NCBI GenBank assembly: GCA_947494925.1
Contig: CANLWS010000010.1
Span: forward strand, 1 to 64,000
From: an uncultured Alteromonadaceae bacterium
GTDB lineage: Bacteria; Pseudomonadota; Gammaproteobacteria; Enterobacterales; Alteromonadaceae
DNA: 64,000 bases
Direction: 5' to 3'
Shown here: positions 28,581 to 36,386 of the stretch, in pieces
Layout of the letters: each line of letters begins with the position of its first letter
How positions within the stretch are numbered: the first letter of the stretch is position 1
Program-made: the position numbers and the translations under genes
Notes under the pieces: model-generated
The model's input: the letters and a program-made list of their open reading frames with translations, nothing else
The model's database searches: none
Told to the model about the DNA's origin: nothing

Positions 28581-29050
28581 CCTACCGCTCCCAAACGTTG
28601 TAATTCTGACTTCAAACCTAGCTTGTCACCAGTTTCGAAAGAAATGCTTAGTAAGTCATTCACGCGCTTTTTAATCAATTCAATTGTGTGTTCAAATGCC
28701 TTCGCCTGGATTTCTTCATCACCCTCAATTTTAGAAGGATCTTCCAGACCCCAATGCATTTTCAGTGATTTGCCAAACCAAACCGGGCAGCTCTCACCTG
28801 CCGCTGAGTCACAAACAGTGATCACCAGATCAGGCGCAAATGCTTCAAATTCATTCCAGGACTGGCTGACCAAGTCCGATGTGGCAATGCCATTTTGCTC
28901 GAGGTATTTGATTGAAAGAGGATGCACTTCTCCCACAGGCTGGCTACCGGCACTTTTAGCGACAATTTTTCCGCCTGCCAAATGGTTAGTAATAGCTTCA
29001 GACAAGATGCTGCGACAACGATTGTGCGTGCAGATATAGAGTATTTTCAT
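28577..29050 (-). CDS. arsC: Arsenate reductase, low-molecular-weight phosphatase type
   Basis: The enzyme reduces arsenate to arsenite. The N-terminal P-loop is CTHNRCRS (C7 and C12), and the redox cysteines for the disulfide relay are C80 and C88 in [12 protein letters not shown], so it belongs to the phosphatase-fold class rather than the glutaredoxin-type E. coli class. It has 157 residues. It sits 16 bases after arsR. Confidence 0.95.
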   Translation of the reverse strand: MKILYICTHNRCRSILSEAITNHLAGGKIVAKSAGSQPVGEVHPLSIKYLEQNGIATSDLVSQSWNEFEAFAPDLVITVCDSAAGESCPVWFGKSLKMHWGLEDPSKIEGDEEIQAKAFEHTIELIKKRVNDLLSISFETGDKLGLKSELQRLGAVG

Positions 29051-29066
29051 GTTGTGTTCCTTTACG

Positions 29067-29402
29067 TCAGCAACAGTCGGTTAGATTAATCGAAGATCGC
29101 TGCAATCGTGCTAAGCAAGATTGCATGTAATCTTGTGTGTTATTTCTTGTTGTGTGCAGCACGGTGTGGATCCACTCGGGCAAGGCTGGATTGAGGGAAT
29201 AAAACACCCATTTACCTCGCCGTTCATCCACCAGCAATTCACATTTTCGAAGCTCTGCCAAATGGCGCGAGACTTTTGGTTGGCTAAGATCAAGTGCTTC
29301 AGTGAGTTGACAGACACATAGACTTTGAGCGCCTTTAATTAGTATCAAACACTTGAGCCTTGTCTCTTCGGATAAACATTTATAAAAAGATACCGGATTC
29401 AT
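29067..29402 (-). CDS. arsR: ArsR arsenic-responsive repressor
   Basis: This is a winged-helix ArsR/SmtB protein. The arsenite-binding cysteines are C29 and C31 in SLCVCQL (E. coli-type), just before the recognition helix region LSQPKVSRHLAELR. The frame also offers ATG 29429, but the promoter described next would start transcription at about that codon. ATG 29402 leaves a normal leader and aligns with E. coli ArsR, so I use it (111 residues). It is the first gene of the ars operon. Confidence 0.93.
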   Translation of the reverse strand: MNPVSFYKCLSEETRLKCLILIKGAQSLCVCQLTEALDLSQPKVSRHLAELRKCELLVDERRGKWVFYSLNPALPEWIHTVLHTTRNNTQDYMQSCLARLQRSSINLTDCC

Positions 29403-29434
29403 TTCAGCCAAACATATATGATTTTTCATATGTC

Positions 29435-29464
29435 ATAATATATATGAATATTCATATATGTAAA
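29435..29464 (-). promoter_or_regulatory. ars operon promoter with an 18-base palindromic operator as spacer
   Basis: Minus-strand TTTACA (29464-29459) and TATTAT (29440-29435) are separated by exactly 18 bases. The spacer TATATGAATATTCATATA (29441-29458) is a perfect palindrome. ArsR bound there would block the promoter. Confidence 0.8.
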
Positions 29465-29486
29465 GCGATTAGATTTTCTATTCAAA

Positions 29487-29514
29487 TAAAAAAAGGCTAC
29501 CGAATGATAGCCTT
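29487..29514 (-). terminator. Terminator downstream of the acidic exported protein gene
   Basis: AAGGCTA (29508-29514 read on the minus strand) and TAGCCTT (29499-29493) form a stem followed on the minus strand by seven T residues. It lies 46 bases after the stop at 29560. Confidence 0.75.
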
Positions 29515-29559
29515 AAAGGGTGTTGCGCTGTGAAATTTGATTTATACCCAACAGTATTA

Positions 29560-30132
29560 TTAACGCTTGGCGTCGACTGCCGACTGGATTTTGTCGAGTT
29601 CTTCCTGGTTAAATTCTCCGCGCTCAATCATTTTAACAATGGCATTGGTGTGTCCTTTCAGCACGCCATCTGTTCCGCCGAATATAAAATGCTTCTGGAT
29701 TTTTTTGTGCTTTCCATCATGCACAAATTCGAACTCAACGTCCTGGTCATCATGATCGTCACTTAAGACGACAAATTGCTGACCTATGCCTTTATTAACA
29801 ATAAAGGAATCTTCGTTGCTAAGGTGTATTCCATCTTCACCAACAATTTTAATGTTTTGCAGCGCTTCCAAAACGGTCTCGCGAGTATCATCGTCCAGGT
29901 GTGATAACTTGTCATAGATCACGTTTTCATCAGCCAGTTCGTCCCGAGTGAAAAACAAAGCGTGGTTATCATCATTGACTTTAACTGATACGTCCACATC
30001 ATCTTTCTTGGATTTAATCTCGATAATTTTATGCCTGACTTGCCTTTCTTCATCCTGAGCCAATACCGCACCTGTCAGTGCAAGCGAGCCAACCACAGCC
30101 CCGGCGATTAAATTCTTCATTAACATACCCAT
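29560..30132 (-). CDS. Acidic exported protein of unknown function (190 aa)
   Basis: I do not recognise a family. The signal peptide covers about residues 1-25 (cleavage near VLA-QDE). The mature part is rich in Asp, Glu, His and Lys, with a His/Asp run VLSDDHDDQDVEFEFVHDG near residues 122-140 that could bind cations, and a helical C-terminus (NQEELDKIQSAVDAKR). The start ATG 30132 follows AGGAGA at seven bases. It is divergent from a sigma-54-type two-component system, and a sigma-54-like promoter lies upstream, so it is a likely target of that system. Envelope or metal-stress sensing is a guess only. Confidence 0.75.
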   Translation of the reverse strand: MGMLMKNLIAGAVVGSLALTGAVLAQDEERQVRHKIIEIKSKKDDVDVSVKVNDDNHALFFTRDELADENVIYDKLSHLDDDTRETVLEALQNIKIVGEDGIHLSNEDSFIVNKGIGQQFVVLSDDHDDQDVEFEFVHDGKHKKIQKHFIFGGTDGVLKGHTNAIVKMIERGEFNQEELDKIQSAVDAKR

Positions 30133-30207
30133 TTAATTTTCTCCTGTTGATTTGTCATACCAGGCAATGTGTGAATGCGACCACATTGTCGATGTTAAAG
30201 AATCTGT

Positions 30208-30224
30208 TACAAGCGCCATGCCAA
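30208..30224 (-). promoter_or_regulatory. Candidate sigma-54 promoter for the acidic exported protein
   Basis: The minus strand reads TTGGCATGGCGCTTGTA. This matches the consensus TTGGCACG-N4-TTGCA except for T in place of C in each half (GG at 30222-30221, GT at 30210-30209 where GC is usual). The predicted transcript starts near 30197, about 65 bases before the ATG. Confidence 0.55.
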
Positions 30225-30334
30225 ATTAAAATAAATTATATATTTCATAAGGTTAGGTTTGATTTTTGTTTTTTTCATCAAATTAATAGCTAACAATATT
30301 CTGCATATCAGGATAGGATTTCCCCATATGAGGA

Positions 30335-30353
30335 ATTTAGTCTCAAACTAAAT
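30335..30353. promoter_or_regulatory. Inverted repeat, possible enhancer site for the sigma-54 activator
   Basis: ATTTAGT and ACTAAAT are exact reverse complements separated by CTCAA. The site lies about 140 bases upstream of the left-facing and 80-100 bases upstream of the right-facing predicted transcript start, the usual range for sigma-54 activators. Confidence 0.4.
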
Positions 30354-30405
30354 GAGCATACTTTTATTTTTTTCTTATAAATCAGTCGATTAGTTTTTAG
30401 ATAAG

Positions 30406-30422
30406 CTGGCGCGATTATTGTA
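30406..30422 (+). promoter_or_regulatory. Candidate sigma-54 promoter for the two-component operon
   Basis: CTGGCGCGATTATTGTA resembles TTGGCACG-N4-TTGCA, with GG at 30408-30409 and GT rather than GC at 30420-30421, the same deviation as in the left-facing site. The predicted start near 30433 leaves only 14 bases before ATG 30447, which is short. Confidence 0.4.
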
Positions 30423-30446
30423 AATGAGTATCAGGTTAAGAACATC

Positions 30447-31883
30447 ATGGACACATCCACAAAAACTATGTCATTACAACGATACCTCTTTTTTACTATA
30501 GCGCTTTTTGTGTTGTTGCTGGCTGGCACCCAACTGTTCTTTGTCAATTACATTCAGCAATTGATCAGCACTGAAGTTGAAGCGAAATCCCGCACTCTGT
30601 CGAAACAGGCCGTTGATGTTCTGGTGGATAACCTGGTGTTTGTCTCAAAAGAGGAGAGCCAGGAGAATTCGCAATCCGCTGTGATGATCAAAATTCAGAA
30701 AACACCAAACGAAGTGATCACCCTGGATAAGAACAGTCAGTTCGTCACAGGTGACCAAACCGAGACGGTCAAAATAGAGACCGTGCCTAGTGTCACATCA
30801 AACATCGTCAGAAGGAAATTGACTCAAGATTTACACGAGCTAACCATTGCGCCAGTGAGCAACAGTTACGCATTTAAGGTGGGATTCGACAATCAGCGCG
30901 TTCGTCATCAGCAAATCGTTCAATTCGACGAGCAGGATTCAGCTATTAATCAATACATAAACTGGTTATCTGTTGCCATTCTAATCATTTCCGGGTTAGG
31001 GCTGTTTTTCGCATATTGGCTGGCCCGACACATTAGCCAACCACTAGCGCAATTATCCAAAGGATTTGTCAGCCTTGAGCAAGGCCAGTTCGGAAAACAG
31101 GTTAAATCAGGTGGTGTCAAAGAAGTACGTGAGACGCTGAAACGGTTCAATCATATGAGCACCCGACTTGCACAGCTGAATGAAATGGAAAAGCGCTACC
31201 AGCAACAGCAGCAACTTGCAGAATTGGGCGAAATTACCCGTGGACTGGCGCACACACTGCGAAACCCAATTAATACGATAGGATTGACCATTGAACAAAT
31301 CAGCCAGGCCGAACTGACCGATAAAGAACGTTCAGACCTATCCATTCAGGCCAGGCACAAAATTAACCACCTGGACAATACCATCAAAGCACTACTCAGT
31401 TTGGCGGCAAGTGGCATTGACCGAACACAATCCATTGATGTCAACGGCGTGATCGACGATGTAATAATGGAATTGAGTATGTCCGGCGCGCAGAATATAT
31501 CACATTCTGCTACCCAGAAAGTGTTGATTGAAGGCGCCGAATCTGAAGTCCGTGCCATGATCCATACACTTCTGGTAAACGCCTGCGAAGCGTCTGCAGT
31601 AGGCCAATCCATCAGTATATTTTGTCAATTGGACAAGCATTTCCTTCAGGTGAAAGTCGTCGATGAGGGGTGTGGGCTCACGCCCGATATTAAACGAGAT
31701 TTATTCAAACCACATATCAGTAGCAAACCCGAAGGGGCTGGAATGGGGTTGTATATTGCCAAGAGAATCAGTCAGTCCTATTACCGCGGCGATATTCAGT
31801 TAACTGATAATCAACCGAATGGCTGCGTTGCTACGCTGACCTTGCACACAAGGCAACCCAAGGATGCATATGGCGACAAGTAA
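30447..31883 (+). CDS. Membrane sensor histidine kinase (NtrB/AtoS-like)
   Basis: The 478-residue kinase has a first membrane helix at about 13-35, a periplasmic sensing region at about 36-168, a second helix at about 171-192 and a HAMP linker at about 193-245. The phospho-acceptor is H269 in GLAHTLRNPIN, and the ATPase domain has NACEAS (N box), VDEGCGLTPD and GAGMGLYIAKR. The H-T-x-x-N-P type matches kinases paired with sigma-54 activators. Its stop lies inside the start of the response regulator gene (14-base overlap), so the two are co-translated. The periplasmic ligand is unknown. Confidence 0.93.
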   Translation: MDTSTKTMSLQRYLFFTIALFVLLLAGTQLFFVNYIQQLISTEVEAKSRTLSKQAVDVLVDNLVFVSKEESQENSQSAVMIKIQKTPNEVITLDKNSQFVTGDQTETVKIETVPSVTSNIVRRKLTQDLHELTIAPVSNSYAFKVGFDNQRVRHQQIVQFDEQDSAINQYINWLSVAILIISGLGLFFAYWLARHISQPLAQLSKGFVSLEQGQFGKQVKSGGVKEVRETLKRFNHMSTRLAQLNEMEKRYQQQQQLAELGEITRGLAHTLRNPINTIGLTIEQISQAELTDKERSDLSIQARHKINHLDNTIKALLSLAASGIDRTQSIDVNGVIDDVIMELSMSGAQNISHSATQKVLIEGAESEVRAMIHTLLVNACEASAVGQSISIFCQLDKHFLQVKVVDEGCGLTPDIKRDLFKPHISSKPEGAGMGLYIAKRISQSYYRGDIQLTDNQPNGCVATLTLHTRQPKDAYGDK

Positions 31884-33225
31884 TATACGAATTCTATTGG
31901 TTGAAGATGATCTTCATCAGCAGCAATTGATTGCCAATATACTCAGGCAACAGGAGTATCTGGTGGAAGTGGCTGATAGTGTTGAGCAGGCCATTCTGAC
32001 CTTAAAAAAGTGCCCTTTTGATTGTGTTTTCAGCGATTGGAAACTAGGGGCGCTGTCGGGTCTGGAGCTGCTGCGCTACGTTCGTCAACATCACCCGGAA
32101 CTGGGATTTGCCATCGCGACCGCCTACGGCACAATTACCCATGCAGTAGACGCTATCAAAGCCGGTGCAGACGACTATCTGGCTAAGCCTTTTCAGCGCC
32201 AGGAGCTTTTGCTCTGCATAGATAAAATATTCAATGCAAAACAGCTACGAACGCAAAACAAACAACTCAGTCAGGCATTATCTGAACAACAACAATTGGT
32301 TGATTTGGTAGGCAGCGCACCATCGATGCAGAAAGTATATGAACGCATTAACCGAGTATCTGGAACAGACGCCACTGTATTGATTAGTGGTGAAAGTGGC
32401 ACAGGTAAGGAACTGGCCGCCAGAGCATTGCATAAACTATCGCCACGACAACACCAGGCCTTCATTGCTGTAAATTGTGGAGCGATACCTGAATCGTTGG
32501 CCGAAGCGGAGCTTTTCGGCGCGCTGAAAGGTGCCTACACTGGTGCTAACCAAGATAAAATAGGTAAGCTGCAAAGTGCAGATAAGGGCACCTTGTTTCT
32601 GGATGAAATAGGTGAATTGCCACTTGCTTTACAGGCCAACTTATTACGATTTTTACAAGAAGGGACAATCACCCCACTGGGCTCTCATCAGGAAGTTCAG
32701 TTAGACGTCAGAGTCATCGCTGCTACCCATAGAAATTTGCCGGAGATGGTGGAAAAGCAAACCTTCCGTGAAGATCTGTTTTACCGACTCAATATAGTCC
32801 CGATAAATATGCCGCCTTTGCGGCAGCGCCAGGAAGATATCGCCAAACTCATAACCTTTTTTGTAGATAAAGCATGTCTGCGTTACCAGATTGACAAGCC
32901 AGACATCAGTAAAACCACACTGAAAAAATTGATGTCTTATCACTGGCCTGGAAATGTCAGAGAACTATCAAACAAACTGGAACGCTTTGTATTATTGGGC
33001 GACGAAAATGAATTGGCCTTGAGTGAAAGTAAGTCAGTATCGAATTTTGATTCTCAATTCACTCTTCCGCCACAAGGATTAGACTGGGAAAAATTTGAAC
33101 AACAATGTCTTGCGCAGGCACTGGAGAAACATCAGGGCAACAGGACAAAAGCGGCACAATTTTTATCTCTGAGTTACAAAGCCTTTCTTTACCGTCTCGA
33201 AAAATATGGGTTGACGACAAAATGA
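31870..33225 (+). CDS. Sigma-54-dependent response regulator (NtrC family)
   Basis: The order is a receiver domain (about 1-120, phospho-acceptor aspartate in CVFSDWKLG), an AAA+ domain (about 140-370; Walker A GESGTGKE, GALKGAYTGA, Walker B GTLFLDEIGELP, arginine finger REDLFYRLN) and a Fis-type helix-turn-helix at the end (NRTKAAQFLSLSYKAFLYRLEKYGL). The sigma-54 contact loop is GAYTGA, a Phe to Tyr variant of GAFTGA. I start at ATG 31870, six bases after AAGG; another ATG at 31864 has worse spacing. Its last four bases overlap the next gene. Confidence 0.95.
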   Translation: MATSNIRILLVEDDLHQQQLIANILRQQEYLVEVADSVEQAILTLKKCPFDCVFSDWKLGALSGLELLRYVRQHHPELGFAIATAYGTITHAVDAIKAGADDYLAKPFQRQELLLCIDKIFNAKQLRTQNKQLSQALSEQQQLVDLVGSAPSMQKVYERINRVSGTDATVLISGESGTGKELAARALHKLSPRQHQAFIAVNCGAIPESLAEAELFGALKGAYTGANQDKIGKLQSADKGTLFLDEIGELPLALQANLLRFLQEGTITPLGSHQEVQLDVRVIAATHRNLPEMVEKQTFREDLFYRLNIVPINMPPLRQRQEDIAKLITFFVDKACLRYQIDKPDISKTTLKKLMSYHWPGNVRELSNKLERFVLLGDENELALSESKSVSNFDSQFTLPPQGLDWEKFEQQCLAQALEKHQGNRTKAAQFLSLSYKAFLYRLEKYGLTTK

Positions 33226-34142
33226 GGCGAGAGGAGTTACAACGTCAGTTGGGCATTAGTTGCCCTTCTCCCGAACAGTTGATCAAACCGGATTGGGAAA
33301 ATTCCCAAGACTATCAAATTAGCGTAAAGCGTGATGACCTGATCCATCCACTTATATCCGGCAACAAATGGCGGAAACTAAAGTATGCACTTACCAACCT
33401 TGTAGAATCCGGAATTAAAGAGGTTATTAGTTTCGGAGGTGGATACTCCAACCATCTGCATGCTCTAGCATTCGCCTGTAGTAAATTGAACATCCAGCTT
33501 ATGGCCATAGTACGTGGGGACTATTCCAAAAGCCTGACACCTATGTTAAACGACCTGCGCGACTGGGGTGTAAAAACCACTTTTGTCGACCGTAAAACCT
33601 ATGCTAAACGCAACAATCCTGACTATCTGGCAGGCTTGAACAAGAGCCATCCCAAAGCGGCGATCATCCCAGAAGGAGGATCGCAGCAACTGGCTATCAG
33701 TGGTGTGGCGGAACTGATCCTTGAGCTACAGGACAGCTACGATTTTATCCTGACCCCGGTTGGCAGCGGGGGAACCCTTGCAGGTCTTATTACTGCAGAG
33801 AACGACGCCAAACTTATCGGAATTGCTGCACTAAAAGGTGAAGGTTATCTGGAGCAATTGGTATCAGAGCTGCTTCCTTCAGATTGCTCCAATTCCAATT
33901 GGAAGATTAATCATGATTTTCATTTCGGTGGCTACGCAAAACGAACTGAAGCATTGGTGGATTTCTGTGAACACAACAGACAACAGCTGAAAATTGAGAT
34001 TGAACCGGTTTATTCAGGAAAACTGTTTTATGCAGCTAAATCCTTGATTGCGAAACGCGCTTTTCCTTGCGGTAGCCGGATATTGCTCATCCACACAGGA
34101 GGCTTACAGGGAAATCGAGCTCACAATATTACCGCACCTTAA
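33222..34142 (+). CDS. PLP-dependent ACC deaminase / D-cysteine desulfhydrase family enzyme
   Basis: The 306-residue fold-type II PLP enzyme has its lysine in SGNKWRKLKYAL, followed by FGGGYSNHLHALAF, the pyruvate-side stretch VPVGSGGTLAG-like TPVGSGGTLAGL, and a late IHTGGLQGNR. Family members deaminate 1-aminocyclopropane-1-carboxylate or break down D-cysteine; substrate choice cannot be read with confidence. The ATG at 33222 overlaps the response regulator stop (ATGA). An upstream extension of the frame to 33105 is just overlap with that gene. Its 3' end overlaps the convergent serine hydrolase by four bases. Confidence 0.88.
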   Translation: MRREELQRQLGISCPSPEQLIKPDWENSQDYQISVKRDDLIHPLISGNKWRKLKYALTNLVESGIKEVISFGGGYSNHLHALAFACSKLNIQLMAIVRGDYSKSLTPMLNDLRDWGVKTTFVDRKTYAKRNNPDYLAGLNKSHPKAAIIPEGGSQQLAISGVAELILELQDSYDFILTPVGSGGTLAGLITAENDAKLIGIAALKGEGYLEQLVSELLPSDCSNSNWKINHDFHFGGYAKRTEALVDFCEHNRQQLKIEIEPVYSGKLFYAAKSLIAKRAFPCGSRILLIHTGGLQGNRAHNITAP

Positions 34143-35665
34143 TAATTCAAACGAAGCCTATTTTGCCCGGGGATTTTGGCTTTTACATTTTTAGAAAACG
34201 TCCACCCCATAATCTCTAAGCTGCCGTTCCCATCACTACTAACCGTGGCGTCGTAGAACTTTCCGGGGCGCCATTCCAATACCAAAGCATCAGCCTTCTC
34301 GCCGGCATAGACAATGGATTCAAGATCGCCCCATTCGGCCTTAACCTTGCCACCATTTTCAGAAATGATAATGTCGCCAACCATCTCATTGGTATAACGG
34401 CCTAGTATGGAGTTAAGAAAGGGCTTTGATTTCTCAGTGCGTGCAGATAATTCAGCATGTTTATCAACAATTTTTTGTTGTGAGCGTTTAACAAAACCTG
34501 TTATTTCTGTCATTTCCTGCATGTCTGACAAATAGTCTGCCGAATTGTCGATACCCAACATAGCCTTATATGCCAATCTGGTAATAGCGCCGTTTAACTC
34601 ATTGGCAACAATACCACTTTCACCATGCACTACTATGACGCCCATACTTTTTTCAGGCAGATAGGAAATTTGAACTGACGCGCCATCAAATCCTCCTGTG
34701 TGCAATAACATATCTGTACCTTCAATCTGGCTGAACATCCAGCCCCATCCATAACCCGTAAAATAACTTTCAATACCTTTCACAAGCTGTGTTTGAGATT
34801 TTCTGATCACTGTCGGGTCAAAGGGAGTATCGTTTTGATTAGCAGTCATTAGAGCGGACAAAACGCTCGCCACATCAAGCGGTCGTGCAAATACACCTAC
34901 TGAATACAAGGTTTGATTGTTTTTAGCCATGTAGATGGATTTTTTCCCGCCCGCAAACTTGTAAGAATAAGGTCTGGCGATTGGCCAGTTTTCTTTCCTT
35001 GCCAAATCAACATCAGCTGTGATCCTCTCTAGCTTAAGAGGATCGAAAATAAGCTGATCAAGGGCTTCTTGCCAACCCTGTTTGTATTGACTGTCGAACC
35101 AGATGGCAAATAAGTTATAGCCAAGATTCGTGTAATTAAATTTACCTTTTGGCGCGTCTGGATCAGGTCGCAGCGTAGCAATGTACTGCTTGCGTTTTTC
35201 TTCGTCGTGTAGTCCAGTATATGAAAATGTCCATGTCATTGCTTCGTGTTTCAGGCCTGACGTATGGGAAAGCAGGTCTTTCACTGAATATTGATCAGCA
35301 TCGATGTATTGAAAGCTGATGTTCGGAAACATATCTGCCAGACTTGAGTTCAGATTTATCTTACCTTGCTTCTCAGCCAGCAAAACGGCGAAAGCCATCA
35401 AGGATTTTGTTGTTGACGCGAAATAATAAACAGTATTTTCATCTGCCTCTAATCCGTTTTCTACATCCGCCAGACCCGCATGCAACTCCTTAACTACCTG
35501 ACCCTGCTTAATCAGGATAACCGAGGTTGCTGAGACGGAACTGGTCACAGTTTTCGCTGAGTGAACAAACTCTTCCAATTCGCTATAGCTCACGGCATCT
35601 GGCTCCTCCGCTTTAACTAGGCAGGAGGCGAATATCAACAGAAATAGTAAAAACAGTGATTTCAT
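34139..35665 (-). CDS. Exported serine hydrolase, beta-lactamase class C fold
   Basis: The 508-residue protein has a signal peptide (about 1-19). The catalytic serine is S84 with K87 in ASTTKSLMAF. The tyrosine motif is in FNYTNLGYNL, and HTGGFDGASV stands where class C enzymes have KTG. A C-terminal lipocalin-like extension follows from about residue 400 (SILGRYTNEMVGDIIISENGGKV). Such proteins are usually peptidases or esterases rather than antibiotic-resistance enzymes. It is divergent from the XRE-cupin regulator, and the shared control region has an inverted repeat. Confidence 0.9.
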   Translation of the reverse strand: MKSLFLLFLLIFASCLVKAEEPDAVSYSELEEFVHSAKTVTSSVSATSVILIKQGQVVKELHAGLADVENGLEADENTVYYFASTTKSLMAFAVLLAEKQGKINLNSSLADMFPNISFQYIDADQYSVKDLLSHTSGLKHEAMTWTFSYTGLHDEEKRKQYIATLRPDPDAPKGKFNYTNLGYNLFAIWFDSQYKQGWQEALDQLIFDPLKLERITADVDLARKENWPIARPYSYKFAGGKKSIYMAKNNQTLYSVGVFARPLDVASVLSALMTANQNDTPFDPTVIRKSQTQLVKGIESYFTGYGWGWMFSQIEGTDMLLHTGGFDGASVQISYLPEKSMGVIVVHGESGIVANELNGAITRLAYKAMLGIDNSADYLSDMQEMTEITGFVKRSQQKIVDKHAELSARTEKSKPFLNSILGRYTNEMVGDIIISENGGKVKAEWGDLESIVYAGEKADALVLEWRPGKFYDATVSSDGNGSLEIMGWTFSKNVKAKIPGQNRLRLNY

Positions 35666-35700
35666 TTATCACCCTTAAATGGTTTGCAGTATATGCAGCT

Positions 35701-35749
35701 GTGCGTTATAACAGTCGAATAAAGATTACCATCGAGCGTTATAGCGCAC
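35701..35749. promoter_or_regulatory. Inverted repeat between the serine hydrolase and XRE-cupin genes
   Basis: GTGCGTTATAAC (35701-35712) and GTTATAGCGCAC (35738-35749) are inverted repeats with one mismatch in 12. The shorter GCGTTATA also occurs as a direct repeat at 35703 and 35736. The site ends nine bases before the regulator ATG, so it is a plausible operator for it. Confidence 0.5.
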
Positions 35750-35757
35750 AAGTGAAT

Positions 35758-36297
35758 ATGTCAAAACTATCAACCCTATCCCTTAATCTCGGAAAACAAT
35801 TGCGTCTGATTCGGCAGGAAAAATCATTGAGCCTTTCTCAATCAGCCAAGCTTACCGGCGTATCCAAAGCTATGCTTGGGCAAATTGAGCGAGGGGAATC
35901 CAGCCCAACAGTCGAGTTGTTGTGGAAGCTTGCTCAAGGACTGGAAATATCCTTTACCAGTCTGCTCCATGGTCAGCCTGTGCCTGATCTGACGATACAC
36001 TCTTCCGCTAATTCTTCTGATATGCATGTTAAACCGGTTTTTCATATGAACGAGAGCAGTGATATTGAAATGTTTGATATTTACTTGGATTTAGGATGCG
36101 TCACTAAAAGAGAGCCGCATCAGCAGGGAGTAAAAGAATATATCTGGGTACTGGAAGGTGAAATGGAAGTACTGTTTAACAACCAGTGGCACCTGTTAGA
36201 GCAAGGCCAATCTATACAGTTTGATGCTGACCAGCCGCATGGCTACAGAGCACTGATGTCCCGCGCACGCTTTTCTAATATTATTTCCTATAAGTAA
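35758..36297 (+). CDS. XRE family regulator with cupin domain
   Basis: The protein has a helix-turn-helix (about residues 10-65: LGKQLRLIRQEKSLSLSQSAKLTGVSKAMLGQIERGESSPTV) joined to a small C-terminal cupin (about 105-178: YIWVLEGEMEVLFN, GQSIQFDADQPHGY). These regulators often sense small metabolites through the cupin. The frame is open upstream to 35656 but that part reads unlike a protein; ATG 35758 matches homologues (179 residues). It probably controls the divergent serine hydrolase. Confidence 0.9.
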   Translation: MSKLSTLSLNLGKQLRLIRQEKSLSLSQSAKLTGVSKAMLGQIERGESSPTVELLWKLAQGLEISFTSLLHGQPVPDLTIHSSANSSDMHVKPVFHMNESSDIEMFDIYLDLGCVTKREPHQQGVKEYIWVLEGEMEVLFNNQWHLLEQGQSIQFDADQPHGYRALMSRARFSNIISYK

Positions 36298-36386
36298 CCT
36301 AGGTTTCAATCAATTCAATATAGCCCAAGTTAGCTAATTTGATTGTAACCTGATGGCAGCACTTCACCTTTTTAAACTATCAGATA

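Larger units (their letters stand above)
30133..30446. other. Divergent control region of the two-component system and the acidic exported protein
   Basis: These 314 bases hold no gene. They contain sigma-54-like elements facing left (30208-30224) and right (30406-30422), listed separately, and between them an inverted repeat ATTTAGT-CTCAA-ACTAAAT (30335-30353) that could be an enhancer for the response regulator. The stretch around 30225-30300 and 30360-30400 is strongly A+T rich, which would favour DNA bending. Confidence 0.6.

Noticed and set aside
30447-33225. Nitrogen regulation ntrB-ntrC
   Set aside because: The kinase has two membrane helices and a periplasmic domain, unlike soluble NtrB, and no glnA is adjacent.
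34139-35665. Antibiotic-resistance beta-lactamase
   Set aside because: It carries the class C fold but has HTGG in place of KTG and a long C-terminal extension; esterase or peptidase relatives fit better. The same holds for the gene at 56276-57430.
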